Origin: Candidatus Laterigemmans baculatus
GTDB lineage: Bacteria > Planctomycetota > Planctomycetia > Pirellulales > Pirellulaceae
Assembly (NCBI RefSeq): GCF_010367455.1
Contig: NZ_WRPR01000042.1
Location: 62,001-126,000 of the forward strand
Direction of reading: 5' to 3'
DNA length: 64,000 nucleotides
Each line of letters opens with the position of its first letter. Position 1 is the first letter of the stretch. The translations under genes and the position numbers were made by a program. Shown piece by piece: positions 24,986 to 33,151 of the stretch. The notes under the pieces were generated by a model, which did no database searches, was not told where the DNA came from, and worked only from the letters and a program-made list of their open reading frames with translations.

Positions 24986-26380
24986 TCAGTGGCCGGTGTC
25001 GCTGTCGCCCAGCGGCAGCATTCGGCCGGCGGCGATCGAAGCGAGCAGCACGAGCGAGGCTGTCGCCAGGGCGGTCGACAGGCCGCAGGCTCGGGCGACC
25101 CCGCCCCAGAGGAGCGCTCCGCCGCTCATCGCCGCGGCAAAGGCGGTTAAGTAGCTGCCCATTCCCCGGGCCCGCAACTTCCGCGGAAGCGTCATCTGCG
25201 CGGTCGAGTTGAGCGTCGTCAGGGTCATCATCCAGCCGCCGCCGGCGAGCAGCATCAGTAGCGCCGTCCCCGTGCGGCTGGGGCTCAAGGCGGTCAGGGC
25301 CAGAGCCGCGGCCGTCGCCAAGTGAGAGACGACGAGCGTGCGGTCCGCTCCCCAGCGACCACGGACCAGCGGAAGGACGATCGCCGCAAGCACTGCTCCC
25401 AAACCGATTCCGCCGACCAGCACGCCATAGCCCAAGGCGTTCCACTGCAGCATGTCGTGGGCGACCAGCGGAAGCAGCGACCACAGGGCGCCGGCCGGCA
25501 GGACGTACAATCCGACGCGGACCAGCACGTGTCGCATCGTCCGATCCCCGGAGGCAAACCGCAGCCCGTCGCCGAGCGACCCCAGGAAGGAACGCCCCTC
25601 GGCCGATTCGGTCTCGCTCCGCTTCCAGCACATCAAAACGCCGATCACGCCCGCGAACGAGCCGGCGTTGATCGCAAACGCCGACCACGAGCCGAGCCAG
25701 GCGACCATCAGCCCGCCGAGCGCCGGCCCGGCCGAGCGGGCCAGGTTGAAGCTGATCGAACCGAGCGCGATGGCCGAGGCGAGCGAATGGCGGGGAACCA
25801 GCTCCGGGATCGACGCTTGCCACGTCGGCCCGTGGAGCACCATCCCCAGCCCCGTGGCGGCGGTCAGCATCAGCAGCACCCACGGCGTGACCCAGCCCTG
25901 GAAGGCGAGCGTCGCGAGCAGCACCGCGGTGAGCAGCATCCACCACTGCGTGCCGATCAGCAGCCGGCGGCGGTCGATCCGGTCGGCCAGCACCCCGGCC
26001 GGCAGGGCCAGCAGCAACATCGGCAGCGCCATCGCCGCACGGACCGAGGAAACCATCACCGGGGATGGATCGAGCTGGGTCATCAACCACGAGGCGCCGA
26101 CCTCATGGATCCACGTCCCCAGATTCGACATCAGCGAAGCCATCCAAAACGCCCGATACATCGGGATCCGCAGCGGATGCCAGGCCGCTGCCAGGGCCGA
26201 CGGAGGCGGCGAGACCGGTTCCGCCTCCAATCCTCCGGCGGTCCCGTCGGGCACGAGCCGATCGCCCGTCGGCACCGCGACGTGGCCGAGCGAGCGGCGC
26301 GACTCCGGAAGATAAGTCTCCGCGCGCGGCGGACGCAAATCCGATGGGTGCAGCTCGCTGGGGGCCAGACGATCGGTCAT
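24986..26380 (-). CDS. MFS transporter (EntS / MFS_3-like)
   Basis: 464-aa protein: a ~60-residue hydrophilic N-terminal tail, then about 12 membrane spans from MYRAFWMASLMSNLGTWIHE. The loop motif GVLADRIDRRRLLIGTQ is the MFS motif A. The family contains exporters of siderophores and drugs; substrate unknown. ATG at 26380 is used; TTG at 26401 would add seven residues. Its upstream region, shared with the divergent DUF1207 gene, contains family D repeats. Confidence 0.85.
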   Translation of the reverse strand: MTDRLAPSELHPSDLRPPRAETYLPESRRSLGHVAVPTGDRLVPDGTAGGLEAEPVSPPPSALAAAWHPLRIPMYRAFWMASLMSNLGTWIHEVGASWLMTQLDPSPVMVSSVRAAMALPMLLLALPAGVLADRIDRRRLLIGTQWWMLLTAVLLATLAFQGWVTPWVLLMLTAATGLGMVLHGPTWQASIPELVPRHSLASAIALGSISFNLARSAGPALGGLMVAWLGSWSAFAINAGSFAGVIGVLMCWKRSETESAEGRSFLGSLGDGLRFASGDRTMRHVLVRVGLYVLPAGALWSLLPLVAHDMLQWNALGYGVLVGGIGLGAVLAAIVLPLVRGRWGADRTLVVSHLATAAALALTALSPSRTGTALLMLLAGGGWMMTLTTLNSTAQMTLPRKLRARGMGSYLTAFAAAMSGGALLWGGVARACGLSTALATASLVLLASIAAGRMLPLGDSDTGH

Positions 26381-26816
26381 GAAGCAAGGAACGCGGGGCA
26401 AGGAATCGGAAGCGGGGACCGTTCACGGTAGCGACGTGCCGCGAGGGACGGAAGAGTCGCCTTTCGCTCCGCGAAAGATGCAGGTTGGCGCCCATAGTTG
26501 CCTTTCGCTCCGCGAAAGATGCAGGTCGGCGCTACTTTCGCGGAGCGAAAGGCGACTATGGCAATCCGCGAAAGATGCAGGTTGGCGCTACTTTCGCGGA
26601 GCGAAAGGCGACTATGGCAAATCGTGTTGACCGTGAACGGTGTGGCTGGAGCAACACGCCCTCTCGGCTGCCGCGGCCGCGGACTTGAGTAAATCGCTCT
26701 CACGACCGAGCCAGCTTTTCTGATAGCCTGCGCGGTCGGAGCGAATCCCGTTCCCGCCGCAGCGTCTCTGAGTCTCTCCCGCTCCCCGTGGTAACCGCTG
26801 GAATCCGCTGACCGCC
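26381..26816. other. Divergent gap with family D repeats
   Basis: The 436-bp promoter region between MFS and DUF1207 genes. Family D elements fill ~26458-26618. The remaining ~200 bp next to DUF1207 show no gene or clear motif. Confidence 0.6.
26458..26618. repeat. Palindromic repeat family D (several copies)
   Basis: The core CTTTCGC-TCC-GCGAAAG is self-complementary and alternates in orientation, linked by GATGCAGGTTGGCGCTACTT and ending GGCGACTATGG. Four or more partial copies are present. The other locus is 28478-28620; both are divergent promoter gaps. Confidence 0.9.
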
Positions 26817-27905
26817 ATGGATGGCTTCGCGACGACCGAGCCGACGAGGTCTCCCGCCCCTCTGGGGTCCTGCGCCCGCCTGGAGTCGTGCATCCCTCTG
26901 CTCCGAGCGGTCTCCAAGGTCTTGTGCTGGGGGCTGATCGCCACCGCTTGGGCTGCGCCGTTCGGAGGGGCGCTGGGAAGCGGAGCGGCGGCGTGGGCTC
27001 AGCCGCCGGGGCTGGCGATGCCGCCCTTTCCCGAATACGTCCCGCCTGCGACGCCACCGCAATTTCCGTTGCAGTTGCCGATGGCATCGGCGTTCGCCCA
27101 TGGCCACGAGCCGCTGATTTTCACGCCGCACGCGGCCCACTCGGGGCTGCAGTTCTTGCCTCCCGAGACGCTCTACTCGGCCTACTTAGCCGGGCCGACG
27201 GAATCTCGTTTGGGGACGCAGTACTTTTCCGAGGCCGACGACGGGGCGCTGTGGGATTCGACCCTCGGCGGGCGAGCCGGCCTGTTTCGCTGGGGAGGCT
27301 TTCCGGGGGCGATCGGTTGGGAGCGGGCGGTCTGGCAGCTCGATGCCGAAGGGGCCGCGATCCTGCGGCTCGATCCGGAAGAGAACATCGACTTGACCAG
27401 CGTCGACTACCGCGCCGGAGTGCCGCTGACGATGGCCTGGGGAGCCCACCGGTTCAAGTTCGGCTACTACCACTTGAGCGCCCACATCGGCGACGAATTC
27501 CTGCTCAAGAACCCGACGTTCGAGCGGCTGAACTATGTCCGCGACGCCCTCGTCTTTGGCTACTCCCGCTATCTGACCGAGCGGCTGCGGGTGTACGGCG
27601 AAGCGAGCTGGGCGTTCTATCGCGAGATCAGCGATCCGTGGCACTTGCAGTTCGGCGTCGAGTCGGCTCCGACGCGGCCCACCGGCATCCTCGGCGTACC
27701 CTTCTTTGCCATCAACGGCTTGCTCCGCGAGGAGGTCGATTTCGGCGGGACTGTCACGATGCACGCCGGATGGGCGTGGCGCGAAGCCCGCGTCGGCCGA
27801 ATGCTGCGGACCGGACTGTTCGTGCAGGCGGGGAAAAGCCACCAAGCCGAGTTCTACGACGAATCGGAACGGCAAATCGGCGTCGGCTTGTGGTACGACT
27901 TCTAG
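26817..27905 (+). CDS. DUF1207 family outer-surface/secreted protein
   Basis: 362 aa. An N-terminal hydrophobic stretch (VLCWGLIATAWAAPFGGALG, ~36-55) looks like a signal sequence after a ~30-residue charged extension. The rest resembles DUF1207: LYSAYLAGPTESRLGTQYF, FKFGYYHLSAHIGDEFLL, RDALVFGYSRYLTERLRVYG and ...ERQIGVGLWYDF, with alternating aromatic residues and a C-terminal Phe as in beta-barrel proteins. Function unknown. It is divergent from the MFS gene and convergent with the TM2 gene, whose stop codon overlaps its end by a few bases. Confidence 0.82.
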   Translation: MDGFATTEPTRSPAPLGSCARLESCIPLLRAVSKVLCWGLIATAWAAPFGGALGSGAAAWAQPPGLAMPPFPEYVPPATPPQFPLQLPMASAFAHGHEPLIFTPHAAHSGLQFLPPETLYSAYLAGPTESRLGTQYFSEADDGALWDSTLGGRAGLFRWGGFPGAIGWERAVWQLDAEGAAILRLDPEENIDLTSVDYRAGVPLTMAWGAHRFKFGYYHLSAHIGDEFLLKNPTFERLNYVRDALVFGYSRYLTERLRVYGEASWAFYREISDPWHLQFGVESAPTRPTGILGVPFFAINGLLREEVDFGGTVTMHAGWAWREARVGRMLRTGLFVQAGKSHQAEFYDESERQIGVGLWYDF

Positions 27906-28414
27906 GGTGCCGTGTTGGCTTCTTCGATCTGCTCGTTCAGAGTCAGCATGTCGTAGATGTAGCCCAGCCCGAACAACCCGCCGGTCAGCAGCCAGACGAC
28001 GCCGCTGATGATTTTGCCCAAGTAGAAGCGGTGGATCCCAAAAATCCCCAAGAAGACCTGCAGCAACCAAGCCACCGAGTAGTCATAACGTCCCGGGGCA
28101 TAGCGACGGGAGGCGACGTCGGCCATCGAGGGAATCAGGAACAGGTCGACGATCCAGCCGATCAGCAGCAGCCCGCCAGTGAAAAACCACAGGATCCCGG
28201 TCAGCGGTCGGCCAAAATAAAAGCGGTGGGCTCCGGTGAATCCGAGGATCCAGAAGATGTAACCGATGAGCGCCGGATGAGTCGGTTCGGCTTGCCGGGA
28301 AGGATCCGTCACGCCCGCGGGGCGAGCCGCCATCGAGGGGTGGGCCTGAGGGGGAGCCGGTTTCTCGGGTGCCCCCGGTTTTTGAGGGGGTAGGGCGGAA
28401 TCGGGCGAGGACAC
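27902..28414 (-). CDS. Tandem TM2-domain membrane protein
   Basis: 170-aa membrane protein with two TM2 domains in series: FWILGFTGAHRFYFGRPLTG...WIVDLFLIP (~65-115) and LQVFLGIFGIHRFYLGKIIS...YIYDMLTL (~118-163). Each has the GxHRFYxG and (I/Y)xD signatures. The N-terminal 60 residues are Pro-rich. GTG at 28414 with AGGAA 6 nt upstream is preferred; an ATG further up falls near the family D repeat. Most bacterial TM2 proteins have one copy. Its 3' end overlaps the convergent DUF1207 gene by 4 bp. Confidence 0.85.
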   Translation of the reverse strand: MSSPDSALPPQKPGAPEKPAPPQAHPSMAARPAGVTDPSRQAEPTHPALIGYIFWILGFTGAHRFYFGRPLTGILWFFTGGLLLIGWIVDLFLIPSMADVASRRYAPGRYDYSVAWLLQVFLGIFGIHRFYLGKIISGVVWLLTGGLFGLGYIYDMLTLNEQIEEANTAP

Positions 28415-28477
28415 GGCAGTTTCCTGAGCAAGAGTGAGGCGGGTCGGTGCGTGGATTCTAAAGCACATCGTCCATAG

Positions 28478-28620
28478 TCGCCTTTCGCTCCGCGAAAGTA
28501 GCGCAGACTCTCTCGCAACTTTCGCGGAGCGAAAGGCGACTATGGACCTCCGCAACTTTCGCGGAGCGAAAGGCGACTATGGACCTCCGCAACTTTCGCG
28601 GAGCGAAAGGCGACTATAGC
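28478..28620. repeat. Palindromic repeat family D, second locus
   Basis: One inverted and three direct copies of the ACTTTCGCGGAGCGAAAGGC module, linked by GACTATGGACCTCCGCA. They lie between the divergent TM2 and dnaE2 starts. Confidence 0.9.
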
Positions 28621-28651
28621 TTCCCGTTGCTCGACACTCGGCTTCTTCTGT

Positions 28652-28675
28652 ATGTTCGTTTGTCTAGGTAAACAT
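28652..28675. promoter_or_regulatory. Weak dyad upstream of dnaE2, possible operator
   Basis: ATGTT (28652-28656) and AACAT (28671-28675) are inverted around a 14-nt centre, 31 bp before the dnaE2 ATG. dnaE2 is LexA-controlled in many bacteria, so this may be an SOS operator, but only about half of each arm is complementary. Confidence 0.2.
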
Positions 28676-28705
28676 GCGACTACGGGTCCAGCCACGGGGC
28701 TTTTG

Positions 28706-31700
28706 ATGCGCTACGTCGAGCTGCACTGCAAAACGAACTTCACCTTTCTCCAGGGCGCCAGCCATCCCGACGAACTGGTCGAGCGGGCGGCCCAGCTTGG
28801 CTATGCGGGGCTGGCGATCACCGATCAGGCTTCGCTGGCTGGCGTCGTGCGGGCGTGGGGACCGGCGAAAGAGCACGCGCTGAAGCTGATCATTGGCACC
28901 GAGCTGGCCCCGCTCGACGGTCCCCCGCTGGTCCTCTGGGCGACCGATCGGGGCAGCTACGGTCGGCTCTGTCGGCTCATTTCTCGGGGGCGGCTGCGGT
29001 GTGAAAAAGGTGCGGCCGAAATCCGCTGGGACGACATCGCCGAACTCGGAGCAGGGCTGCTCGCCGGAGTCTGCAGCGGTGCAGGCGGAACCGGCGGAGC
29101 GGGGGGAAGCGGCGGAGCCACGGGGAGCCAGGCCGCAGTGGAGCTGACGGCGACTCAGCTGGGGAAGTTCCGCGACACGTTTGGCGACCGCGGCTATCTG
29201 CTCTGCGAGCTACTCCGGGGCGTGGACGATGCGGGGCAACTCCAGCGGATGCGGGAGTTGTCGCTGCGGACGGCCGTGCCGTTGGTCGCGGCGGGCGATG
29301 TGCATTACCACCGTAGCGAGCGGATGCTGATGCACGACTGCGTCACGGCGATTCGCAACGGCACGACCATCGACCGCGTGCATCGGGAGCGGTTTGCCAA
29401 CAGCCAGCGGCATCTGCGGACGTTGCCGCAGATCGCCCACATCTATCGCGAGGCGACGGACCTGATCGCCCGCACTGTAGAGATTGCCGACCGCTGCACG
29501 TTTCGCTTGGACGAGCTGCGGTATGAGTATCCCGAAGAATTGGTGCCGGAGGGAAAAACGCCGATCGAGCATCTCAAGCGGCTCGCTTGGGAGGGAGCCC
29601 GCCAGCGGTGGCCGGAAGAGGTGCCTGAGAAAATCATCGAGGCGCTGCGGCATGAATTCGAGTTGATCGAGGCGCTGCGGTATGAGGCTTATTTTCTAAC
29701 CGTATGGGACATGGTCCGGTTTGCTCGGTCACGCAATATCTTATGCCAAGGCCGCGGTTCGGCAGCGAACTCCGTCGTCTGTTATTGCTTGGGGGTGACC
29801 AGTGTGGATCCCAGCAGTACGGATTTATTGTTCGAGCGATTTATCAGCCGCGAGCGCGACGAGGCTCCCGACATCGATGTCGACTTTGAGCACGAGCGTC
29901 GCGAGGAGGTGTTGCAATATCTGTATGAGAAATATGGGCGTTCCCGAGCCGGGATGACCGCCACGGTGACCACGTATCGGGCCAAGAGCGCCGTCCGCGA
30001 AGCGGGCAAGGCCTTGGGGGCGTCGCCCGATGCTATCGATCGTTTAGCGAAAATCTCGGAGAGCTACAGCCGACAGATCGATCTGCGAGAACGCTGCGTG
30101 GAAGCAGGCATCGATCCCGAATCGGAACTGAGCCGCCGATGGCTGTACTTGATTGAAAACTTGGTCGGTTTCCCGCGGCATTTATCACAGCACGTTGGCG
30201 GGATGGTCATGACGGCTGGCCCGCTGTGTGAGCTGTGTCCGATTGAGAACGCGGCGATGGAAGGCCGCACCGTGATCCAGTGGGATAAGGACGATCTGGA
30301 AGAGCTGGGGATTTTGAAGGTCGATTGCCTGTCGCTGGGGATGCTGTCGGCGATCCACCGAACATTTGATTTGGTAGAAAAACACCACCACCGCAGCCTT
30401 TCCTTGGCGACCATCCCTCAGGATGACAAGCCAACGTATGAGATGATTTGCCGCGCCGACACGATGGGGGTTTTCCAAATTGAGAGTCGGGCGCAGATGA
30501 GTATGTTGCCGCGGCTCCAGCCTCGCTGCTACTACGATCTGGTCATCGAGATCGCCATCGTGCGGCCCGGTCCGATCCAAGGTCAGATGGTGCACCCGTT
30601 TCTTCGCGCCCGTGAAAATCCTGCCGCGGTCGAATATCCCAGTCCCGAAATTCGCCAGGTCTTGGAAAAAACGCTGGGGGTGCCGATCTTTCAAGAGCAA
30701 GCGATGCGGTTGGCCGTGGTCGCGGCCGGGTTTACTCCCGGAGAGGCAGACCAGTTGCGGCGCGCCATGGCTGCTTGGAGACGGCCCGGCGTGATCGATC
30801 GCTTTCGGATTAAGCTGCTCGAGGGGATGCGGGCGGGCGGCTTAAGCGAAGCATTTGCCGAGCAGGTCTTTCATCAGATCCGCGGGTTTGGCGAGTACGG
30901 TTTTCCGGAGTCGCATGCCGCCAGCTTTGCTTTGTTGGTATACGCGTCGGCGTATCTCAAGCGGCATTATCCGGCCGCCTTTTGCGCGGCGCTGCTGAAC
31001 AGTCAGCCGATGGGTTTTTATGCGCCGGCTCAATTGATCGGCGACGCGCGGCGGCAGGGGGTCGAGGTTCGTCCGCCCGACGTGAACGCCAGCGATTGGG
31101 ATTGCACGCTCGAGGAGAGCGGACGGGCAAGTCCCGCGATCCGCTTGGGGCTGCGGATGATTCGCGGGCTGGCCCAAGGCGATGCCGAGCGGATCCTGGA
31201 GGCGCGCGGGCAAGCTGGTTGCGCTGCCGAGGAAAGTGTCGAGGGGAGCGCCCAACGCAGCGGGAAGAGAGGGGCCGGCCGCTTTGAGAGTCTGGCGGAG
31301 CTGGCTCGCCGGACCCGGCTCGGCCAAGCCACGCTCGCTCGCTTGGCCGATGCCGACGCGCTCGGTTCGCTGGCCGCCGATCGCCGCGCGGCGCTTTGGG
31401 AGACGCTGGCCCAGGAGCGGCGACCGCGCGAGATGCCGCTGCTCGAGGGACTCGATGCGGGGGAGGGACTTGAGGGAGCTGAGGGGCTGGAGGGGCTCGA
31501 TGCGGGGGAGGGGGGCGACTGGGGAGCCGCGGTGCCAGCCACGGGGGAAGGCCCGTGGCAGGGGTTACCGGCGATGTCGCCGCTGGAGGAGGTGTATGCG
31601 GACTATCACACGACGGGGCTGAGTCTTCGCGGGCACCCGCTGCAATTTTGCCGCGAGCAATTACGGGAGATGCGGTGTGTGAGCGCCGCGGAGTTGCCTG

Positions 31701-31996
31701 CGAAGCGGCACGGTCGGCGGGTCCGCGTTGCGGGTTTGGTGTTGCTCCGGCAGCGTCCCGGGACGGCCAAAGGAATCACTTTCGTGACGCTCGAAGACGA
31801 AACGGGGACGGTCAATCTGGTGCTCTACCCCGCGGTCTGGCAGCGTTTCTCGTCGGTCACGCGGGCGAGCAATGCTTGGTTGGTCGAGGGCCAACTGGAG
31901 AACCGGCGAGGCGTGATCCACGTGGTCGCCGGTCGCGTCGAGGATCTCTCCTCCCGCGTCGAGGGGCTGGTGATCCGGTCCCGCGACTTCCACTGA
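28706..31996 (+). CDS. dnaE2: Error-prone DNA polymerase III alpha, DnaE2/ImuC type
   Basis: 1,096-aa translesion polymerase. The PHP domain opens with YVELHCKTNFTFLQGASHPD, and the catalytic acidic motif is PDIDVDFEHERREEVLQYLY. GRGSAANSVVCYCLG and GIFQ-like DTMGVFQIESRAQMSMLPRL match the C-family fingers/palm, and an OB-fold (VAGLVLLRQRPGTAKGITFV) lies near the C-terminus. Length and the absence of a long tau-binding tail favour DnaE2 over DnaE1. Usual partners ImuA and ImuB are not adjacent. Low-complexity inserts occur near residues ~125-140 (Gly/Ala) and ~910-940 (LEGLDAGEG repeats). Confidence 0.92.
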   Translation: MRYVELHCKTNFTFLQGASHPDELVERAAQLGYAGLAITDQASLAGVVRAWGPAKEHALKLIIGTELAPLDGPPLVLWATDRGSYGRLCRLISRGRLRCEKGAAEIRWDDIAELGAGLLAGVCSGAGGTGGAGGSGGATGSQAAVELTATQLGKFRDTFGDRGYLLCELLRGVDDAGQLQRMRELSLRTAVPLVAAGDVHYHRSERMLMHDCVTAIRNGTTIDRVHRERFANSQRHLRTLPQIAHIYREATDLIARTVEIADRCTFRLDELRYEYPEELVPEGKTPIEHLKRLAWEGARQRWPEEVPEKIIEALRHEFELIEALRYEAYFLTVWDMVRFARSRNILCQGRGSAANSVVCYCLGVTSVDPSSTDLLFERFISRERDEAPDIDVDFEHERREEVLQYLYEKYGRSRAGMTATVTTYRAKSAVREAGKALGASPDAIDRLAKISESYSRQIDLRERCVEAGIDPESELSRRWLYLIENLVGFPRHLSQHVGGMVMTAGPLCELCPIENAAMEGRTVIQWDKDDLEELGILKVDCLSLGMLSAIHRTFDLVEKHHHRSLSLATIPQDDKPTYEMICRADTMGVFQIESRAQMSMLPRLQPRCYYDLVIEIAIVRPGPIQGQMVHPFLRARENPAAVEYPSPEIRQVLEKTLGVPIFQEQAMRLAVVAAGFTPGEADQLRRAMAAWRRPGVIDRFRIKLLEGMRAGGLSEAFAEQVFHQIRGFGEYGFPESHAASFALLVYASAYLKRHYPAAFCAALLNSQPMGFYAPAQLIGDARRQGVEVRPPDVNASDWDCTLEESGRASPAIRLGLRMIRGLAQGDAERILEARGQAGCAAEESVEGSAQRSGKRGAGRFESLAELARRTRLGQATLARLADADALGSLAADRRAALWETLAQERRPREMPLLEGLDAGEGLEGAEGLEGLDAGEGGDWGAAVPATGEGPWQGLPAMSPLEEVYADYHTTGLSLRGHPLQFCREQLREMRCVSAAELPAKRHGRRVRVAGLVLLRQRPGTAKGITFVTLEDETGTVNLVLYPAVWQRFSSVTRASNAWLVEGQLENRRGVIHVVAGRVEDLSSRVEGLVIRSRDFH
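31441..31520 (+). repeat. Degenerate in-frame repeat in dnaE2
   Basis: CTCGATGCGGGGGAGGG occurs twice, separated by related GAG/CTG-rich triplets, encoding LEGLDAGEGLEGAEGLEGLD. It lies in the linker before the OB-fold. Confidence 0.85.
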
Positions 31997-31998
31997 CC

Positions 31999-32044
31999 AG
32001 TCACGCTCCCCGCTCGTTCCTCGCGACCCTCCCGGGGAGAGGGT
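31999..32044. repeat. Palindromic repeat family A in a convergent gap
   Basis: Modules CCCCGCTCGTTCCTCGCGAC and CCCTCCCGGGGAGAGGGTGA lie immediately behind the dnaE2 stop, facing the leftward 252-aa gene. Confidence 0.85.
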
Positions 32045-32096
32045 GATGGGAAAAGCGGTTTTCTAAGACAGCTTAGCCCTCTCGCCCGCGGCTGAT

Positions 32097-32855
32097 TCAG
32101 TCGGCGTACCGGATGTTGAACACGTGCCACTGCACGAGGTCCGCCGTGGCCGGGTCGTCCTCCTCGTAAAAGCCGCGGGTGGCTTCATCTTGCGGCAGCG
32201 GCGGGATGCGGAGCAGGGCCACGTTGATGGCCTGCGGCACTTGTTCGCTGCGGTCGCGGAACTGGAGGATGATCATCTCCGCCTCCTCGTACCGCACTGG
32301 ACCGCTGCGATCGACCAATTCCCACTCGAGCGGCGCGTCGGCGGCGAGGATCGCTTGAACGACGTCCTGCGCGGTAAAGCCCTTGAAGTTCTCGAGCGCC
32401 GGGGTGTCGGTCTGGTAGAACTCGACGAGCGACATCGACTCGAGCTGCCGCTCGTTCGGCGGGAGGGTCAATTCGAAGGCCAACTCGCGCTGGCCCGCTT
32501 CGAGAACGGCCAGCCAGTTGCGTGCAAACGTCTCACCGTCGTCGCTCATGTAACGCGTCTGGACCATCCGCTGGGCCAGCGCCCAGCCGCCGAAGAAGAT
32601 GGCCAGCGACGCCCCGGCGACGGCCAACATGCGACCGGCGGGGACGACGCTCGGGTCGCGCGAGGGGCGGAAGGCGAACAGCGCGAACAGGATCGCGATC
32701 AGCGGGAGAAACAGCAGCACGGTGCTCGCCAGCACCCCGACGCTGATCAGCCCGAACAGCAGCGACAGCAGACCGCTGACGCGAAACGGACGCTGCGGTT
32801 CTTCGGGACCGAGCGAGCTGTCGGAGAAGACAGGGCGAGCGGGAAGGGAGTCCAT
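32097..32855 (-). CDS. Membrane-anchored hypothetical protein (252 aa)
   Basis: Two or three hydrophobic segments (SGLLSLLFGLISVGVLASTV, LPLIAILFALFAF, MLAVAGASLAIFFGGWAL) at residues ~27-100 are followed by a soluble, probably extracytoplasmic domain rich in acidic residues. The first part resembles DUF4190-type membrane modules. No catalytic motif is visible. ATG at 32855 is the only reasonable start. The gene converges on dnaE2 and lies downstream of lpxB on the same strand. Confidence 0.75.
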   Translation of the reverse strand: MDSLPARPVFSDSSLGPEEPQRPFRVSGLLSLLFGLISVGVLASTVLLFLPLIAILFALFAFRPSRDPSVVPAGRMLAVAGASLAIFFGGWALAQRMVQTRYMSDDGETFARNWLAVLEAGQRELAFELTLPPNERQLESMSLVEFYQTDTPALENFKGFTAQDVVQAILAADAPLEWELVDRSGPVRYEEAEMIILQFRDRSEQVPQAINVALLRIPPLPQDEATRGFYEEDDPATADLVQWHVFNIRYAD

Positions 32856-32983
32856 CGGGAGAGCGGCGCGTGGTGAGCGGCGAGAAGCGAGGGGCTGAAA
32901 TCCAGATCGCCACTATCTTAAGTGCTTTGGCTCGGCAGTGCCGCACCGCGAGTGGCTGAATTTTTTCTCGCGTCCGTCACCGA

Positions 32984-33110
32984 CACCCTCCCCCGGGAGG
33001 GTCGGGCTCTCAGGCCCGGGGAGGGTCAGCTGAGTCTAGCCGCGTTCACTGCCCAAAATCGCAGACGGCCCTCCCCGCTCGTTCCTCGCGACCCTCCCGG
33101 GGGGAGGGTG
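32984..33110. repeat. Palindromic repeat family A, two copies
   Basis: Copies at ~32984-33030 (GGGCTCTCAGGCCC) and ~33070-33110 (CGCTCGTTCCTCGCGACCCT) lie behind the lpxB stop. The rest of the 296-bp gap 32856-33151 shows no gene. Confidence 0.85.
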
Positions 33111-33151
33111 TCGTTGTGCGTTTCCGGCAGAGCCTCGCCACTTGCTGCTGC

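Noticed and set aside
22920-25154. 744-aa rightward frame across the kinase and antiporter genes
   Set aside because: Arg/Gly/Pro-rich, covers two recognised genes in another frame, and has no domain similarity.
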